Source of the DNA: Hirundichthys speculiger
Taxonomy: Eukaryota > Chordata > Actinopteri > Beloniformes > Exocoetidae
NCBI GenBank assembly: GCA_018398805.1
Contig: JAGFBZ010000814.1
Span: 4,920,001-4,984,000, forward strand
DNA: 64,000 nt
Direction: 5' to 3'
The notes below the pieces were generated by a model, which saw only the letters and a program-made list of their open reading frames with translations, was not told the origin of the DNA and made no database searches. Shown here one piece after another: positions 42,492 to 55,000 of this stretch. Numbering within the stretch: the stretch's first letter is position 1; every line of letters begins with the position of its first letter. The position numbers were made by a program, and so were the translations under genes.

Positions 42492-45400
42492 GATAACCAA
42501 TAGGTCACTAACTCTGATTTCTCCACCATGCCTAAAAAAACCCATAAAATACTAAGTCAAAGATTAGTTTTTGTGCTTGTAGCCAAACCAACTTATCCAA
42601 CAGCAACAAGGAGAGATCTGCATCTAAATGGTTTCCTATCTTCTGTTTTAGCTCTTGGCTCCAACCGAAATCCTTCCTGAAATTTGCTCTTGCTAGGTCA
42701 CTCTCTCATTTTCTCCTCTTTGCGTACTCTGTCATTACTTTCTTTGGTTTCTCAGTTGATGGTTTATTTTCTTCTGTGTAAAACTGAGCTAGCTCTTTGA
42801 GTTAGCCTCAGTTTATTGTTGATACGTGACGTAGTGGTATATAAAGTGATATACAGCTCTCATGAGAGAACATGTCGTCCTGGGATTCAAAAGTTGCCTT
42901 GTCAGTTTCTGCTAAAAGCCATCCCAGATGGATCTGAGAACTCAATAGTTCATAGAAATAATCAAATCTTCCATTTAAGGACTTTATAAAAAAATTATAT
43001 TTTTTGATGACAAAATTATTTTAAGTGTAGTTGATGTTCCAAAGAAAATGGCATTTCACAATGATATTTTAATTTAAAACCACAGTTAAGACAGTAGTAT
43101 GTTGTAAGCTGATAACTCCTGTCAATGCAACAATAATTTATAGACACTCGTGACCTCAGTCCACAAATCTCTATAACATATTGTCATCAAAGACATGACT
43201 GATGATCTTCTCATCATAAAAAATAAAATCATACTTTTTTATTACTTGGCAGATTGATTCTATGACCTAGGTCAAATTTATTTGGAGCAGTAGAATGTGT
43301 CCATATGTGCACAATATATTTGGCTTGGTATGGCAGCAATACAAAACCTTACTAAGATCCAAAGGACCTCCAGCCATCACTCACAGCCTTCACTGCTTAG
43401 AATAATCCAAGATTTGATGTCCGCAATACCATCAAACTGAAAAGAATGTATATATGTATGGTTTATGCAAGCAAAGAGAGATTCATATTAATTTTAATTT
43501 AATTTTAATAATAATTTAGCTAGGGTTGCTTGTGGTCATCTCTTTATAGTAACATAACATACAATAACATAAACATGTGAGGGTAAATATATCTGAACTC
43601 ATAAACAGGGTAAATCATTGTCCTGTTATGTAAAATGAAATTGTTACTGTACCATAAAGGTAAGTAACAGGTAAAATGGATCTGACTCAGGTTTGCACTC
43701 ATCTCTTTTCACCAGCTGCTTTCTGCTCTATTAAATAACAGTCATCCAAATGATCGCGACTCAGCATGACCTGGGACAAGATTTTCTCACCAGGTCCAGT
43801 TCCACCTCACTTGTTTCATATAGCCACTTATGCACTTAACAGTTGTGTGCTTTTTCTTTTCCCCGCTTCATATTCACTCCATCGTTCTTGCAGCTAGCTC
43901 TGCAGTTTCTCTTTGCATTTCACACTCTTCCTATCACTCACCTGTTCTGCTCTCTTTTTACTGTCTGTTATTCCAAGTCTAAGTCGATTTGTGTTCATAA
44001 ATTCTTTACTAAAGCTCCCTATAGTCATAACTTAATAATCAAAAGTAAGAAGCTGAGGAAAGTCCTGCTCAGTTTTATTCTTGAGATATGCACAGTCATG
44101 TCAAATCAAATTGAATAGATTGAACAAGATTCAAGACAGATCTGAATCATTTCAAGTTTGAAAGTGATGTCAAATATGTCGGAACCATGAAACAGGAGGA
44201 ACCTGAGAAAAGTACCACTTGTACAGTACATCTGTCAGGGCAACATTTGTGCTAACATGGCAGCATGCACAGACATTAGTGGACCACCTTGACCTTGTAA
44301 AGATACATCAATAGTTCTTACCCTGGTGGCTGAGTAAAGGACCACAGTGGCAAAGTCATTGTTGTATCTCCTGCTAATGGTGCTAATATTTGTGTGGGCC
44401 ATAAATAATGCTAACAAATAACCACATAAACAGAATTAATGAAAAGCAAACAGAAGTAGAGCAAAGAGATGCATGGTTATACAGAGTAGCGACAAATTAC
44501 CCTGGGGGGAAGGTGGTGGGATGTGGGGACTTCTGTACAGTCATTACTCTGTACAGCGAGCACGGTCTGGCTAACACCTGTGTTTCCCTCCAATCTGCCT
44601 CACCCTAATTAGCCCACACACACCCTGGGGATCCTCTGACACATAGGACCCGGACTGGGGGTGGGGTGGGGTGGGGAGGGTTACAAGGGAGGGGAACGAT
44701 GAGGGCATATAAAAGTTGAGAAGGAGTGAAAAAACAAAGCACACATAGTAATAAAGAGAATGGAACCTTGTTGTTATTCACATCTCAGCTGCTAATATCT
44801 GATTAAAATATGATGATGAATCACAGAGAAAGAGAGAAAGGCAGCAGCACGGGCAGAAGTTAACTGACATCTGCTGACAGCAGTGAGAACTGGAGGTTGA
44901 GGAGTGGAGGAGTCACGCTCCCCTTTCAGTTTTATTTGCACGCTCTGCATGGTTCAGAAGTGCGGAATGAAATGTTTGTTAATTTCAGCTGTCACTTTTG
45001 TTCTTGTTATAAACACCTGAAACTTCTGCCCAGCCTACTTGCACTCCGAGATGATAACATAATTCCTCTCTGTCGCCCTTGACAACCGCAGCCTGACAGT
45101 CCATCTCTTTCCCTAAGGTGTCATGGCAATCACCTCCTTTTTCAACATATCTTATAACTTTGAAGTGTTTTATTTTTTTACTTTTCTTTTTCTCAGAGAA
45201 AGTTTTTACTCTGTAATGTAAATATTAATAATGCAAGGTTGAAGGGCAGTTTTGTTTCTTATTTAGATTTTTTTTTTCTTCGATATATGTTGACATTGGG
45301 TTTTCCTTACTATATTTATACTTTTCTCCTCACTGTTTTTTCAGTGGCATGAGCAAAAAAGAAAAAAAAAAAAAAAAACTCACTCTGATCAAGTTACTGC

Positions 45401-48400
45401 TCACTAATGCATTGATCTAGCATGAAGCCCAGAGGATGGAAAAGATCCAGGACAGAGAAACGTAAACCTATCATATAGGCAGACTGCCCCTGTTGAACTC
45501 TTGGGCGTGATACTGAAAAGTTTAGTTGTTGCACATTATCCAGATATAAGTAAATACATTGCATGAACACACACATACACATGCACACACACATATATAA
45601 ACAACCATTGTGTTGCTTCTATTGCTGTTAAACTCAGCAGAATAAAATGCTTTATGGTTTCAGTGCAGTTTTTCATGCTTCCTTTCTTTTTCTGTCACAA
45701 TCACTTTGCCACTAACCACACTGATGCCTACATACACAACTAGGCAAACACACACACTCATACACACACACACAGGACTGAGTGTGTCTGCACAGGCACA
45801 CACACACAGACACACACACACACACACACACACACAGGCATTCATTCAAATGAATTAAAGTTGACACTCAAACATTTTGTTGATCTATTGCTGATCCCTG
45901 CCAGGAAAACCTGCCACTGTGGTACTTCGGGTTGGTGTGTGTGTGTGTGTGTGTGTGCGTGCGTATGTGTGTCCACTAAGTAAGATGGGAGAGTAACAGT
46001 CCTGCCCATGCTGACTCCAAAGACAAGCATGGATCATATTACTTTGCACCTTTGGACCACACAAATATGCCCACACTGAACACAGATTATTAAAAAATAA
46101 GTTTAAAAAAGAAATTTGCAAATGTAATTTAATGCTTCAGTATTATGTTTTATAAATAATATGTTTGATGACTTTAAATGAATGTATACGTCCTCAAGGG
46201 TTTTCAGGATGGGTGGTTTCTGGTGAAGGAAATTACTCAATTTCAAAACATACAAGGTGTTAGCAAGTGAAATTTTGTCGATGCAGAGTCGTATGAGCAG
46301 AAACAGTAAAAACTGTGGTTTTCCTGGGCCTCCCTAGTCAGGGAATCTACATCACACTGGAATTTACAAAAAAAAAAAAAAAAAAAAAAGCCTCAGTTTG
46401 CAGGGTAATGCAGATGTCAGCATTAACTAGTTTCTGTTAGAATAATTTATGCTAAATCTCTGTAAACGGGGGTGATATTAGTGAAATTTTCCCACTTCCT
46501 CATAAAATCTTCCTATTTTAAGTATATCACATCTCACTTCCACCTTTCTTTTTTTTCCCCCCTCTCACCCTTCTGTTAAACATTTTTTTCCTCCTCAAAA
46601 ACTGAGACACATCTGAGCCTCTTCTGGCAGTGACAGAAGTAGGCTGCATTCACCGTAGCACCAGCCCAATCAGTGACGATCTGCATGGTAATGTGTGGCA
46701 GGGGCGGGATAATGAAGTTCCCAGCTTGCCGACTGGAAGGCTATCCTCCGGTGTGCCGAGTGATTTATCTCCTCTGTCAAGAGCCAGGACAGCCAGGACT
46801 TGTCCTTCCCAGTGGTCCCCGGGAACAGAAGTTGAACAGAGCCAGATAAGAGATGGGAGAGCAGAAGGTCCAAGTTGCTTGCAAATTGTGAACATGCATA
46901 TATTGCCTTAAAACAATCAACAGCAGATACATTCAAGTGGGGATTTCAGTCAGTTTCCCTGCATCTACTATAAGAGTTTAGCAAGACCTTTGATGCTGCC
47001 TGTGTTGTTCCACTCATTTGCCCTCTACATTGTAGGCTTATCCATCACACTCAACTCGCCCAAAGCGACATGCCAAAATGCAAAATAACTCTCATTCGTG
47101 ATTTACAACTCTTTTGTAATGCTGCCTCAAACAAAACCCATCAGAGTTGTTGTCAGTTGCAAAAAATGCAGGCCTCAAAGTAAAGAAGACAAAAAAAAGT
47201 CCCAAGATGCTGTTTGAAGATTTAAGTATATTTGTCCTTGTTGCAGATTCTACTGTACAGTTTGTGTACAGTAGAATAAATAGATAAAACATAGAGTCTG
47301 AAACGTTAGCTTGTTTTTTTTTTAATTTTCATAAAATAAGATGACTTCCTTACTGATAATACCAACATGAAATATTTAGGCTAATTAGAGAAAAAAAGCT
47401 TTGTTTAGCATTTAGTCCACCAGTTCTGAGTGTCTTGTTGTATGGTGCCATAATATTGGATGTTTCTCCCTTTTGACATGTTGTGGCCATATGGAATTGT
47501 TTTATTAATCTGTAGGAAGATTGCTGTCACCTGATAATGCTGCTATGTCTCATTGAAATGTTTACTGCAGTCACGTGAACTGATATCAGGTTATGATGTC
47601 TCTGATTCTGCAGCCATCTTTAACAATTGTAGTTACGAGTGTTTTTTTTTTTTTTCAATTTTATTTTCTTGTCTTTCCACACCTCTCCCCCCATAGACTT
47701 GATCTCTCACAAAACAGAGTTTTGGAAAAAAAAATGAACATAGTTTATATCGAGAGAGTTCCCATATCTATATTTAATTTGTCTAAAATGAACTATTTTC
47801 CTGTAAGTTGATTATTCAAACAAAGTATGCTGGTTAAGTAAAGATTCTGAAATTTGTTCTTTAAAAACTCAGATTTCTTCTTTTTTTCCCCTTTTCTTCT
47901 TTTCTTTTCTTACTTAAATATCTAGATCCACAAATGAGTAACAAAAAACCTGACTATTTCCCTGTTAGAAGCCAGGTTTTCTTATCAAACCCTCAAAATT
48001 ATATGTTGATCAGGCTTTTGTTTCTTTCCTTTTTTTCTTCAGTTGTGCCTTGTCTTTGAATGTAATTAATGTCTATGTGATGTTGCTAAGCAATATCCTT
48101 TTTGTTGAAGAAGATGTAATGTTTCAGATAAGTTCAATAAAAAATGCTATTCCGATAAATTAAAGCATGTTATAGCTTTGCCACATTGAGGGAAAATCTA
48201 AATGAGAATAATGTTTTTTTTAAATATGTTTGCAAATGCAAATAATGAGATCATTGTTATTTACATTATATTTTTTGTTATATTTGTTATTTAATTGAAA
48301 GGCAGTCCATTGTTGTCATGCATAACTGCCTGAGAAACACATGCATTTTGATCTCTTCATGTGTTGAATGCATAAATACAGTAAGTTTACTATATAACAC

Positions 48401-50410
48401 CAACATAAAATCCACATGTTGAACCAGAATCTTTTTGTTGATTGTGCTGACAAAGTGCACTGAGACTGACACACTATGACCAGAACTGAATTTATTTTCA
48501 TAGTCAGTTTTGAATTGTTTAATAATTTGAAAGTGAACTTCTGAATTGAACTTGTGGACCACCTGTCATGTCCTCCCATAAAGAGTATTTATATTTCCGC
48601 TAATGTAAAGTCTTAACAGTGGCTCTGATTTTATCCTCACATGAAGATGTCTTTGACAAGAAGAAAGACAGATAAACTGTTGCATTTGAAGCTCTGGGAA
48701 ATTAGTGAATGAATAGGCAATATGATGCACGTGACAGGCTTCCTGTTTTATGTAAAATATGGATATCTTTGCCTACATTAGAGGTATTATCACACACACA
48801 CTATCCTGAATTCAAACGTTAATTACACTAACAATGTACTAGTATTTTCATCTCTCACCTCTCTGTTTCTGGTTAATTAAAACAAATGAACAAAGGCAGG
48901 GGTTCTTATAACCTGATTTGCCAAAGATCAACCTCATTTGGAGTGAATTAAAATGTAATGCAGCGGAATTCATTTTCTGAGCCAAGCTGCATTGTGAAAT
49001 ATAGTGTAAGCAGTATTCAAATTTAAAAAGAAAAGTTAAATTCACTAAAGGGAGAGGCATTGATCAACTTTAATAAAATGTTAAAACTGATTAATGCAAT
49101 TCTCCAAATTAAAGGTTGAACACAGCATATTCTTGTGTTTTTGAACAGGTAATAACCTTTTTTTTTTTTTTTTTGTCTTGGCTGATATGAGAGAAAATCT
49201 TTCTAGATTTGATCCATTACCAAAACATCCTTGTGTGTTATTAGTAGTAGTAATACTTAAGTGTTAACAGTTTATTAGTGATGTTATAGAAATCAGCTTT
49301 GTATTCAGTGTATTGTTGCTACACTTTTACAACAGTCACTGAGAACCATCTCAGACCTCATGATCTAAACCAAAGACACATTTGTGAGCACCTTGAATGT
49401 GCAGCCTGTTCACAATGAAATGCGCAGCATCCCTTAAAAGACCCACGGCTAATCTGTCCCTTCTTACTAATCATATATTACTAATCATATATTAAAACAT
49501 GACTGTTACATAGCCACTGACAGTTTTTTTAGGCAAAATGTTCTAATTAGGTCCAGCATCTATCATGGGTTTAAAGATTCACCAGTACAAAACAGAACTT
49601 TATTTTAATATTGAAGATGTAAGTCGCCCCGGTATCAATTCACACATATAATCCAGTTGATGACCTGATTCCACAGTTAAAGTTGGGGCTTGAGACTTGT
49701 TCCCGAGGTTAAAATCATTACACTTTTCAAAGAGCCTCTGCTGTTTTTGGTATTTGCTGCATATTTGCTGTAATTTTCAAGCAACCAATCATAATTGATT
49801 TTTTTTTTAAGCATGCTTAATTGTTGGTTGAGGATAACTTTGAGGCTATCTTGCTGATACGGACTGTAAAAGGAAATCTTCATATCTGTTGACAACAAGT
49901 AAGAACAGGGTTATTTAAATAAATAAAATGATTGATTAATTCATCAAATGTATTTCATGGCTGCCTTAGACATGAAGCTCTCATGAAACTTACATGGAAT
50001 CTGGTGCCCCTCTGGCCCTGTTTCAGAGGGTCAATTTGTTAGACTATTGCAGCAGACAAGACTGACATCCTGCTCCTGCCCTTATTGCCCTTAATGCACT
50101 GAAGCTGAAGAAGTCCTCGACTTGTGCAGTTAACTCTGCTGTGAGTGTGAACACTTTCTTTAATGAGGCGCTGGAAAGAAAAAGTGTTTGCTATAAACCT
50201 TCCTTTACTTTGCTTGAGATTATAGAACAAAAAACATGTCCATTAACCAACACTTACACGGCTTGCAATTCACCATCAAGTCTAAGCTTTTAAGTCTTAA
50301 AAAACTTGGGAATTTTATTTTGTCTTTTTTTTTTCTTAGTTTAGGGATAAAGAAAAAGACGGACAAAGAACAAAGAGATTTTCTTTTTAAAACAAGTTTA
50401 AATAATGTTC
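42492..50410. other. Element-poor non-coding region with microsatellites
   Basis: No recognised gene or mobile element in almost 8 kb. CA/GT microsatellites lie at about 45752-45838 and 45934-45966, an A run at 46369-46389, T runs near 47641-47655 and 49158-49174, and a G-rich patch gggtggggtggggtggggag at 44660-44679. actaatcatatatt is duplicated in tandem at 49466-49493. Patches of higher complexity at 44490-44640 and 46612-46880 are possible conserved non-coding elements, but conservation cannot be judged from one sequence. Confidence 0.5.
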
Positions 50411-50645
50411 TTCATGGTTGTTTGGTGGTTAACACTGTTTCCTTTCAGATAGAAGGTTCAAATCTCACCAAGTTCTTTCTGTGTGGAGTTTGAACATCTT
50501 ACCCATGTTTGTGACATTAGGAGTGAGTGTGAGCATCTGTGATTGTCAGTGTATGGTCCTGCAATGGACTGGTGACCAGTCCAGAGCGTACCCATCCTTT
50601 CACCTCATGACATCTGGAACAGACTGAAGTAAACCTCCACAATCC
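50411..50645 (+). mobile_element. Old diverged copy of the tRNA-derived SINE
   Basis: Plus-strand relative of the SINEs at 1758-2114 and 8054-8415: tttggtggttaacactgttt (A-box side), B-box-like ggttcaaatct (50455-50465), tttctgtgtggagtttgaac (50475-50494), and tcctgcaatggactggtgac (50556-50575) matching the complement of the tail half. Many substitutions and internal deletions. No target duplication is readable. Confidence 0.75.
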
Positions 50646-50694
50646 TGAATACGGAAAACAGATAACTAACAAATTACAGTGATCCCTTATCCCG

Positions 50695-50729
<35 letters not shown>
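50695..50729. repeat. Poly-C tract, 35 nt
   Basis: Uninterrupted C run 18 bases inside the left end of the pogo-like element. A similar C34 run is present at 20351-20384 in an unrelated TIR element. Confidence 0.85.
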
Positions 50730-51071
50730 TGTGAAAATCACCCCGAGCCTAAATAATGTGTTTAAAATATGTTTAAAAACCACAAAAAAGTAGCGAAGCA
50801 CTGCAGCAAAACAAGACAAAGGCTAAACTGTGGTCTTTCTGTTACCTTCACAGCCTCTGGTCTCTGAACTGTAGTAAAGAAACCGCTGGTATTGTGCTAT
50901 TTTTGGCTCGTAATTAGCGGCTAACACACAAACAACAACAAAAGAAAAAGTCCGGTTCTCTCTGCATGGAACGAGCAATTTATTCTGGCACTGCAGGAAC
51001 TTGTAATATCACACAGGTTGTATTGTTCGGCTCCTGTCGTTTAACATAGAATATAAATCTATACACGCTGG

Positions 51072-51763
51072 CATAGGCGGAAATCCCGGGGGGGACACAG
51101 GGGACGTGTCCCCCCCTTCCATAAAGTTGTCCCCCCCAAAAAATCATTGTAAGCACACAAAAACAATTGAATAATAATATAGTCATGTTCAATAAAAGTA
51201 AAACACAAGCGTTGCAAATTATAAACGTAAAAACCTTTTTTTTTTAATTGTTGAAACATTGTGACCCCCCTATTTCTCCAAGTGGTTTAGTCCACATGCT
51301 GTTAGAAACAGCATGTGGTTTAGTCCACATGCTGTTTCTAACGGGCGGGGTACCGGAAGCTCCGTGTGTCAGCGAGCAAACGATCGTCTCGTACACGAGA
51401 GCAGACTGTACTGAGTGATGTATGAAAACCAGTAAGTCATTTATCTCAGCGCTTGTTTAACAAGCTCAAGGTTGTAAAATGAAAGTGACATTTCTCTTGC
51501 TTGGTCAGAAACTCTCTTTTTGTTTTTTTAATCAGCACGCCAGTAAGCAAATAGCCTAGCTTATGATGGCTAACAGTCTCAAACCAGTATGTAGAATAGT
51601 GATGAGGGATAAGCGATGTGGGAAAAGAGAGGGGACACTGCGGACAGAGAGGAAAAGGGGAGGAGAGAGCATTTTTTTTTCATGTCCCCCCCAGGAATTA
51701 CTCTCTGAAATTTTACTGTTTATTGTCCCCCCCCCCCCAAATGAAACGGGATTTTCGCCCCTG
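51072..51763. mobile_element. hAT MITE, 692 bp
   Basis: Flanked by a perfect 8-bp duplication cacgctgg (51064-51071 and 51764-51771). Ends CATAGGCGGAAATCCCG and, inverted, CAGGGGCGAAAATCCCG match at 14 of 17. Inside each end are long C or G runs (51089-51137 and 51727-51738). No transposase. It lies within the pogo-like element at 50677-52058 and carries the stem-loops at 51292-51342. Confidence 0.85.
51292..51342. repeat. Overlapping stem-loops with a shared arm
   Basis: ccacatgctgtt (51292-51303) pairs perfectly with aacagcatgtgg (51307-51318). The longer gttagaaacagcatgtgg (51301-51318) pairs perfectly with 51325-51342. The middle arm can thus fold left or right. gtggtttagtccacatgctg also occurs as a direct repeat from 51283 and 51316. 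Confidence 0.85.
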
Positions 51764-51837
51764 CACGCTGGGCTGCTGTTTATGCTCACTCCACTTTTCA
51801 TCTAACCCTGCTTTCGTTCTGCCGTCCCACAATACAC

Positions 51838-51878
51838 ACACCATTACCCATAAGGCCACACCATTACCCATAAGGCCA
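51838..51878. repeat. 20-bp tandem duplication
   Basis: cacaccattacccataaggc occurs twice in immediate succession within the right arm of the pogo-like element. Confidence 0.85.
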
Positions 51879-52060
51879 CCTTCTTAAAGGGGCCAGGCTG
51901 GCTCACAACATTTCTTCGCTGTGAGAGAACTCGCACAACATCCCTGTAATGTTTCCGCAATTTTTTCTTGATTTTTTTATTATATTATATATTTCTGAAA
52001 AAATCCGCGAATAACTAAAATCGCAGAACTTAAAGCGCGAATTGGCAAGGGATCACTGTA

Positions 52061-55000
52061 TTCAATCCAAAATGTGTACTAACCCTATTAGATCCCATGT
52101 ACATACATACTGCTTGGCATTATTTGGGAAAGATACACAGCGATAGCATTTATTTAGCTGTATATTTACCCTAGTCCGTATCTTTAATTTCACTAATAAC
52201 AAAGCAAGCTTGGAAATTAGCATAGAGACTGAGAAGTACAAAGAGTGGTTCAGTCACAGGCTTGTCAGTTGTTAAGTGCAAAGAGATTTTCTTTGAGAGA
52301 TTTTTGAAGCCTCGATTTAAAGAAAAAACACTTTCCTCTTTTTTCTCTGTTGCACAGCTTTAATACAAGGGTTACTAGCCAACACCAACAGAAAACACAC
52401 CTGTAAATTAGCAAACAAAGGCATGTGAAAAAAAAAAAACGAGATGAACCACTGATGTATTTTTGGTACAGCAGTTGTAAGTTAGCTCACACACGTAGTA
52501 TATAATGATGCAAATCCAGTAGGAAGTGCATGAAGGCTGCTTTTAGCAACAGCTCACTGGTGCTACAGAGATATATAACAAAAGGTTTGTTCACTGAGTT
52601 GGAAGTGTAATCTTTTTTGGGAATGCTTTCTGAGCAGTTGAGGGCCGTCTTTTTATCATTCATTTTATTCACTAACCTTACCAATTTACTGTCTCCCATG
52701 ATTAAACATAATAATGCTTAGAAACTTTAATCTTGCTCGTGTCAGTATAGCCCATATTACGGAAACAATAATGATAACATTATAGAGTGATTTGTAAAGC
52801 TTCTCTGTAATGCCAGTCTATTAGCAACAAAAGACTAGGGGATGATTACACTTTAAAAGTACACATTCCCCCATATCCCTTCACTTCTTTATGCATCTTT
52901 TAACACCCATCAGTGACAGGACTTGGCATGAAGGACCAAAAGAATGGGAAATGTTTTCCTCTTTGAGAGTTAAAAAGATCTAATGTTACACTCTTATTTG
53001 CTGTAGCTCATTATTAGCTAACAAATTATCATTATCAGTTAACAAATTTGTGTTCAGACAGAGGAAGAATGAGGACAGAGTAATTGACTCCTGAACTCTC
53101 ATCACACCAGAGACCCAATAAAATGGGCTGTGATTTGTACAAACACGCAGTATAGCTCAATGATCATGTTTGTCTCATTTGTCATCAGAACTGTTTGAAA
53201 TATGCATCAGGCTGCAGCAAATGAAACAGAAAATGTATTTGGAGCATTTTATTATGAACTTCATCTACCTCTCTGTCCATCTGTATTTTGATATACTCTC
53301 TCATCTGCTTCCATGACAAAGAGTCCCTTGACTAAATAGACTGAGAGTTGTGTGACAAGGTTTCACATCATAAAACACCAGTTTAACTTTCAATTGCATA
53401 CACATATTTATGCCCACACAAACTGCAACTTGGATGTCAAAAGCATGTTGATGCAGAGCACAACCAAGGTCTAGTCGCAGCTGAGGCTGCTGTGTGTTTG
53501 AGTAGGCTTCTTAGAAGCAGGCAATGTGAGGATGACAGCGTCAGCTTGGTTCTCCTAATGAATGTCTCACTTCCTCCGGCACATTCCCTTGACTTACCCC
53601 TTACAGGCACCTAACACCCACCGCCTACAGGCCCCACATCTCACCGGTCGACAGCTTGTGCCATTGTTGGGATGACCTCACGGCCTCCCAACCACGCCAG
53701 CGGATCCAGTGTCACTTTGGTTTTGGCAAAGGCTGGGTAGTGTTAGGGCATTTTGAAGGGTATATAGATTAATAGAAGTTAATGAGAGACAGAGCAGGAG
53801 TACAATGAATACAAAGGAAAAAAAATCCTTTAATTTGTCTTATTTTCAGCTCTTCAAGACAGCCCAAGAACATAGAAGGGCATTAGTAAAGAATGACTAG
53901 TTCAATTGTGGTTTATTTATTTTAATTTGCTTACATACTGGAAAAGTGAACTAAACTTTACCTGAGAAAGTGTGGAAGGAAGAGTATTCAAGTTATTAAT
54001 GGACATATTACCCATGGCATAATTACCCCTAACCTTAACACTTCATGAGGAAATAATCTGATAAAAGGTGGACATTGTAGACTTTAATCTACAGTATACT
54101 AAGCACCAAGAGACGTAAACATGGATTTTACACATTGAGCTCGGGAATAGTGTTTTTATATTTCTTTCTTTTTTTTTTTTTTTGTAACAAGCCATATCAT
54201 AAGCAGAATCATCATTACAAAAGCTGGCAGGGGATTTCCGTTTGGAATATGCAGATCCCACCTAGAGTCTCATTACCAAACGAATAAGCAGTTTCCTTGC
54301 AGGGTGAGCATTTACAGTGAGTTCACATATGGTGTGAGGAACCAATGAAATCAGGGGGTGTGGAATGATGAGGCAGCACAAGTTAAGTGGAGAAAGTTGC
54401 ACAAACTAAGAGGAGAAGCAACTTAGTGTGTTTTGGTCTTGCTGTAAAGATTGCTACACAGATACCAAGTCACAGTTTTTGCATCTGTTGGTGAGCAGTA
54501 CTGAAGCCAGACAGCGAGGAGTAGTCGGGCAGCCCAGCTCTCCATCTAGCTCCCTAGCGGGCCGCTCCCTGGCCACTAATGCTTAGCAAACATGAGCATC
54601 TTGTTAACAGCTCTTAATGTTATGTTAATTTTGTCAAGCCAAACGTTAAACCCATATTATCCATTACTGTGACATTTCTAATATTAAAGGTTAATATATT
54701 CTAATAAGGAAGGTTAATATGTTATCATTCTGATATTTATAGTTCTATCCAACTTAGTAACATATTTTTTTCTTTTTATAAGTCAAGGTTCATTAATGCA
54801 TCTGCGTTGCAACTGCACACATGCCCTACATACAGGACCTGCGGTGTTGTTGGCATTTATATTTTTTCGTTATAAATTTTGTCGCTCTCTTATTACACCA
54901 CCTAACGCTGGATGGCAGTGAGAGTTATTTTCTGGAGTAGAGGAGCTTGTAAGGCCAAGCTTGAGGAGTCTTGTGCTTCTTGTTTTATTTTGAAAGTGTT

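Larger units (their letters stand above)
50677..52058. mobile_element. pogo/Tigger-like TIR element, split by a hAT
   Basis: The left end CAGTGATCCCTTATCCCGC (50677-50695) and the complement of the right end, CAGTGATCCCTTGCCAATTCG (ending 52058), share the first 12 bases. Both are flanked by TA (50675-50676 and 52059-52060). CAGT[GN]ATCCCT ends and TA duplication fit pogo/Tigger-like members of Tc1/mariner. Subterminal CGCG-type sequence (gcgcgaattgg, ccgcgaataac) is also usual for this group. Without the hAT at 51072-51763 it is about 690 bp and non-coding. It contains a C35 run at 50695-50729. Confidence 0.75.

Noticed and set aside
45660..46121. Several frames across CA/GT microsatellites
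   Set aside because: Translations are dipeptide repeats (Val-Cys, Thr-His) produced by the microsatellite.
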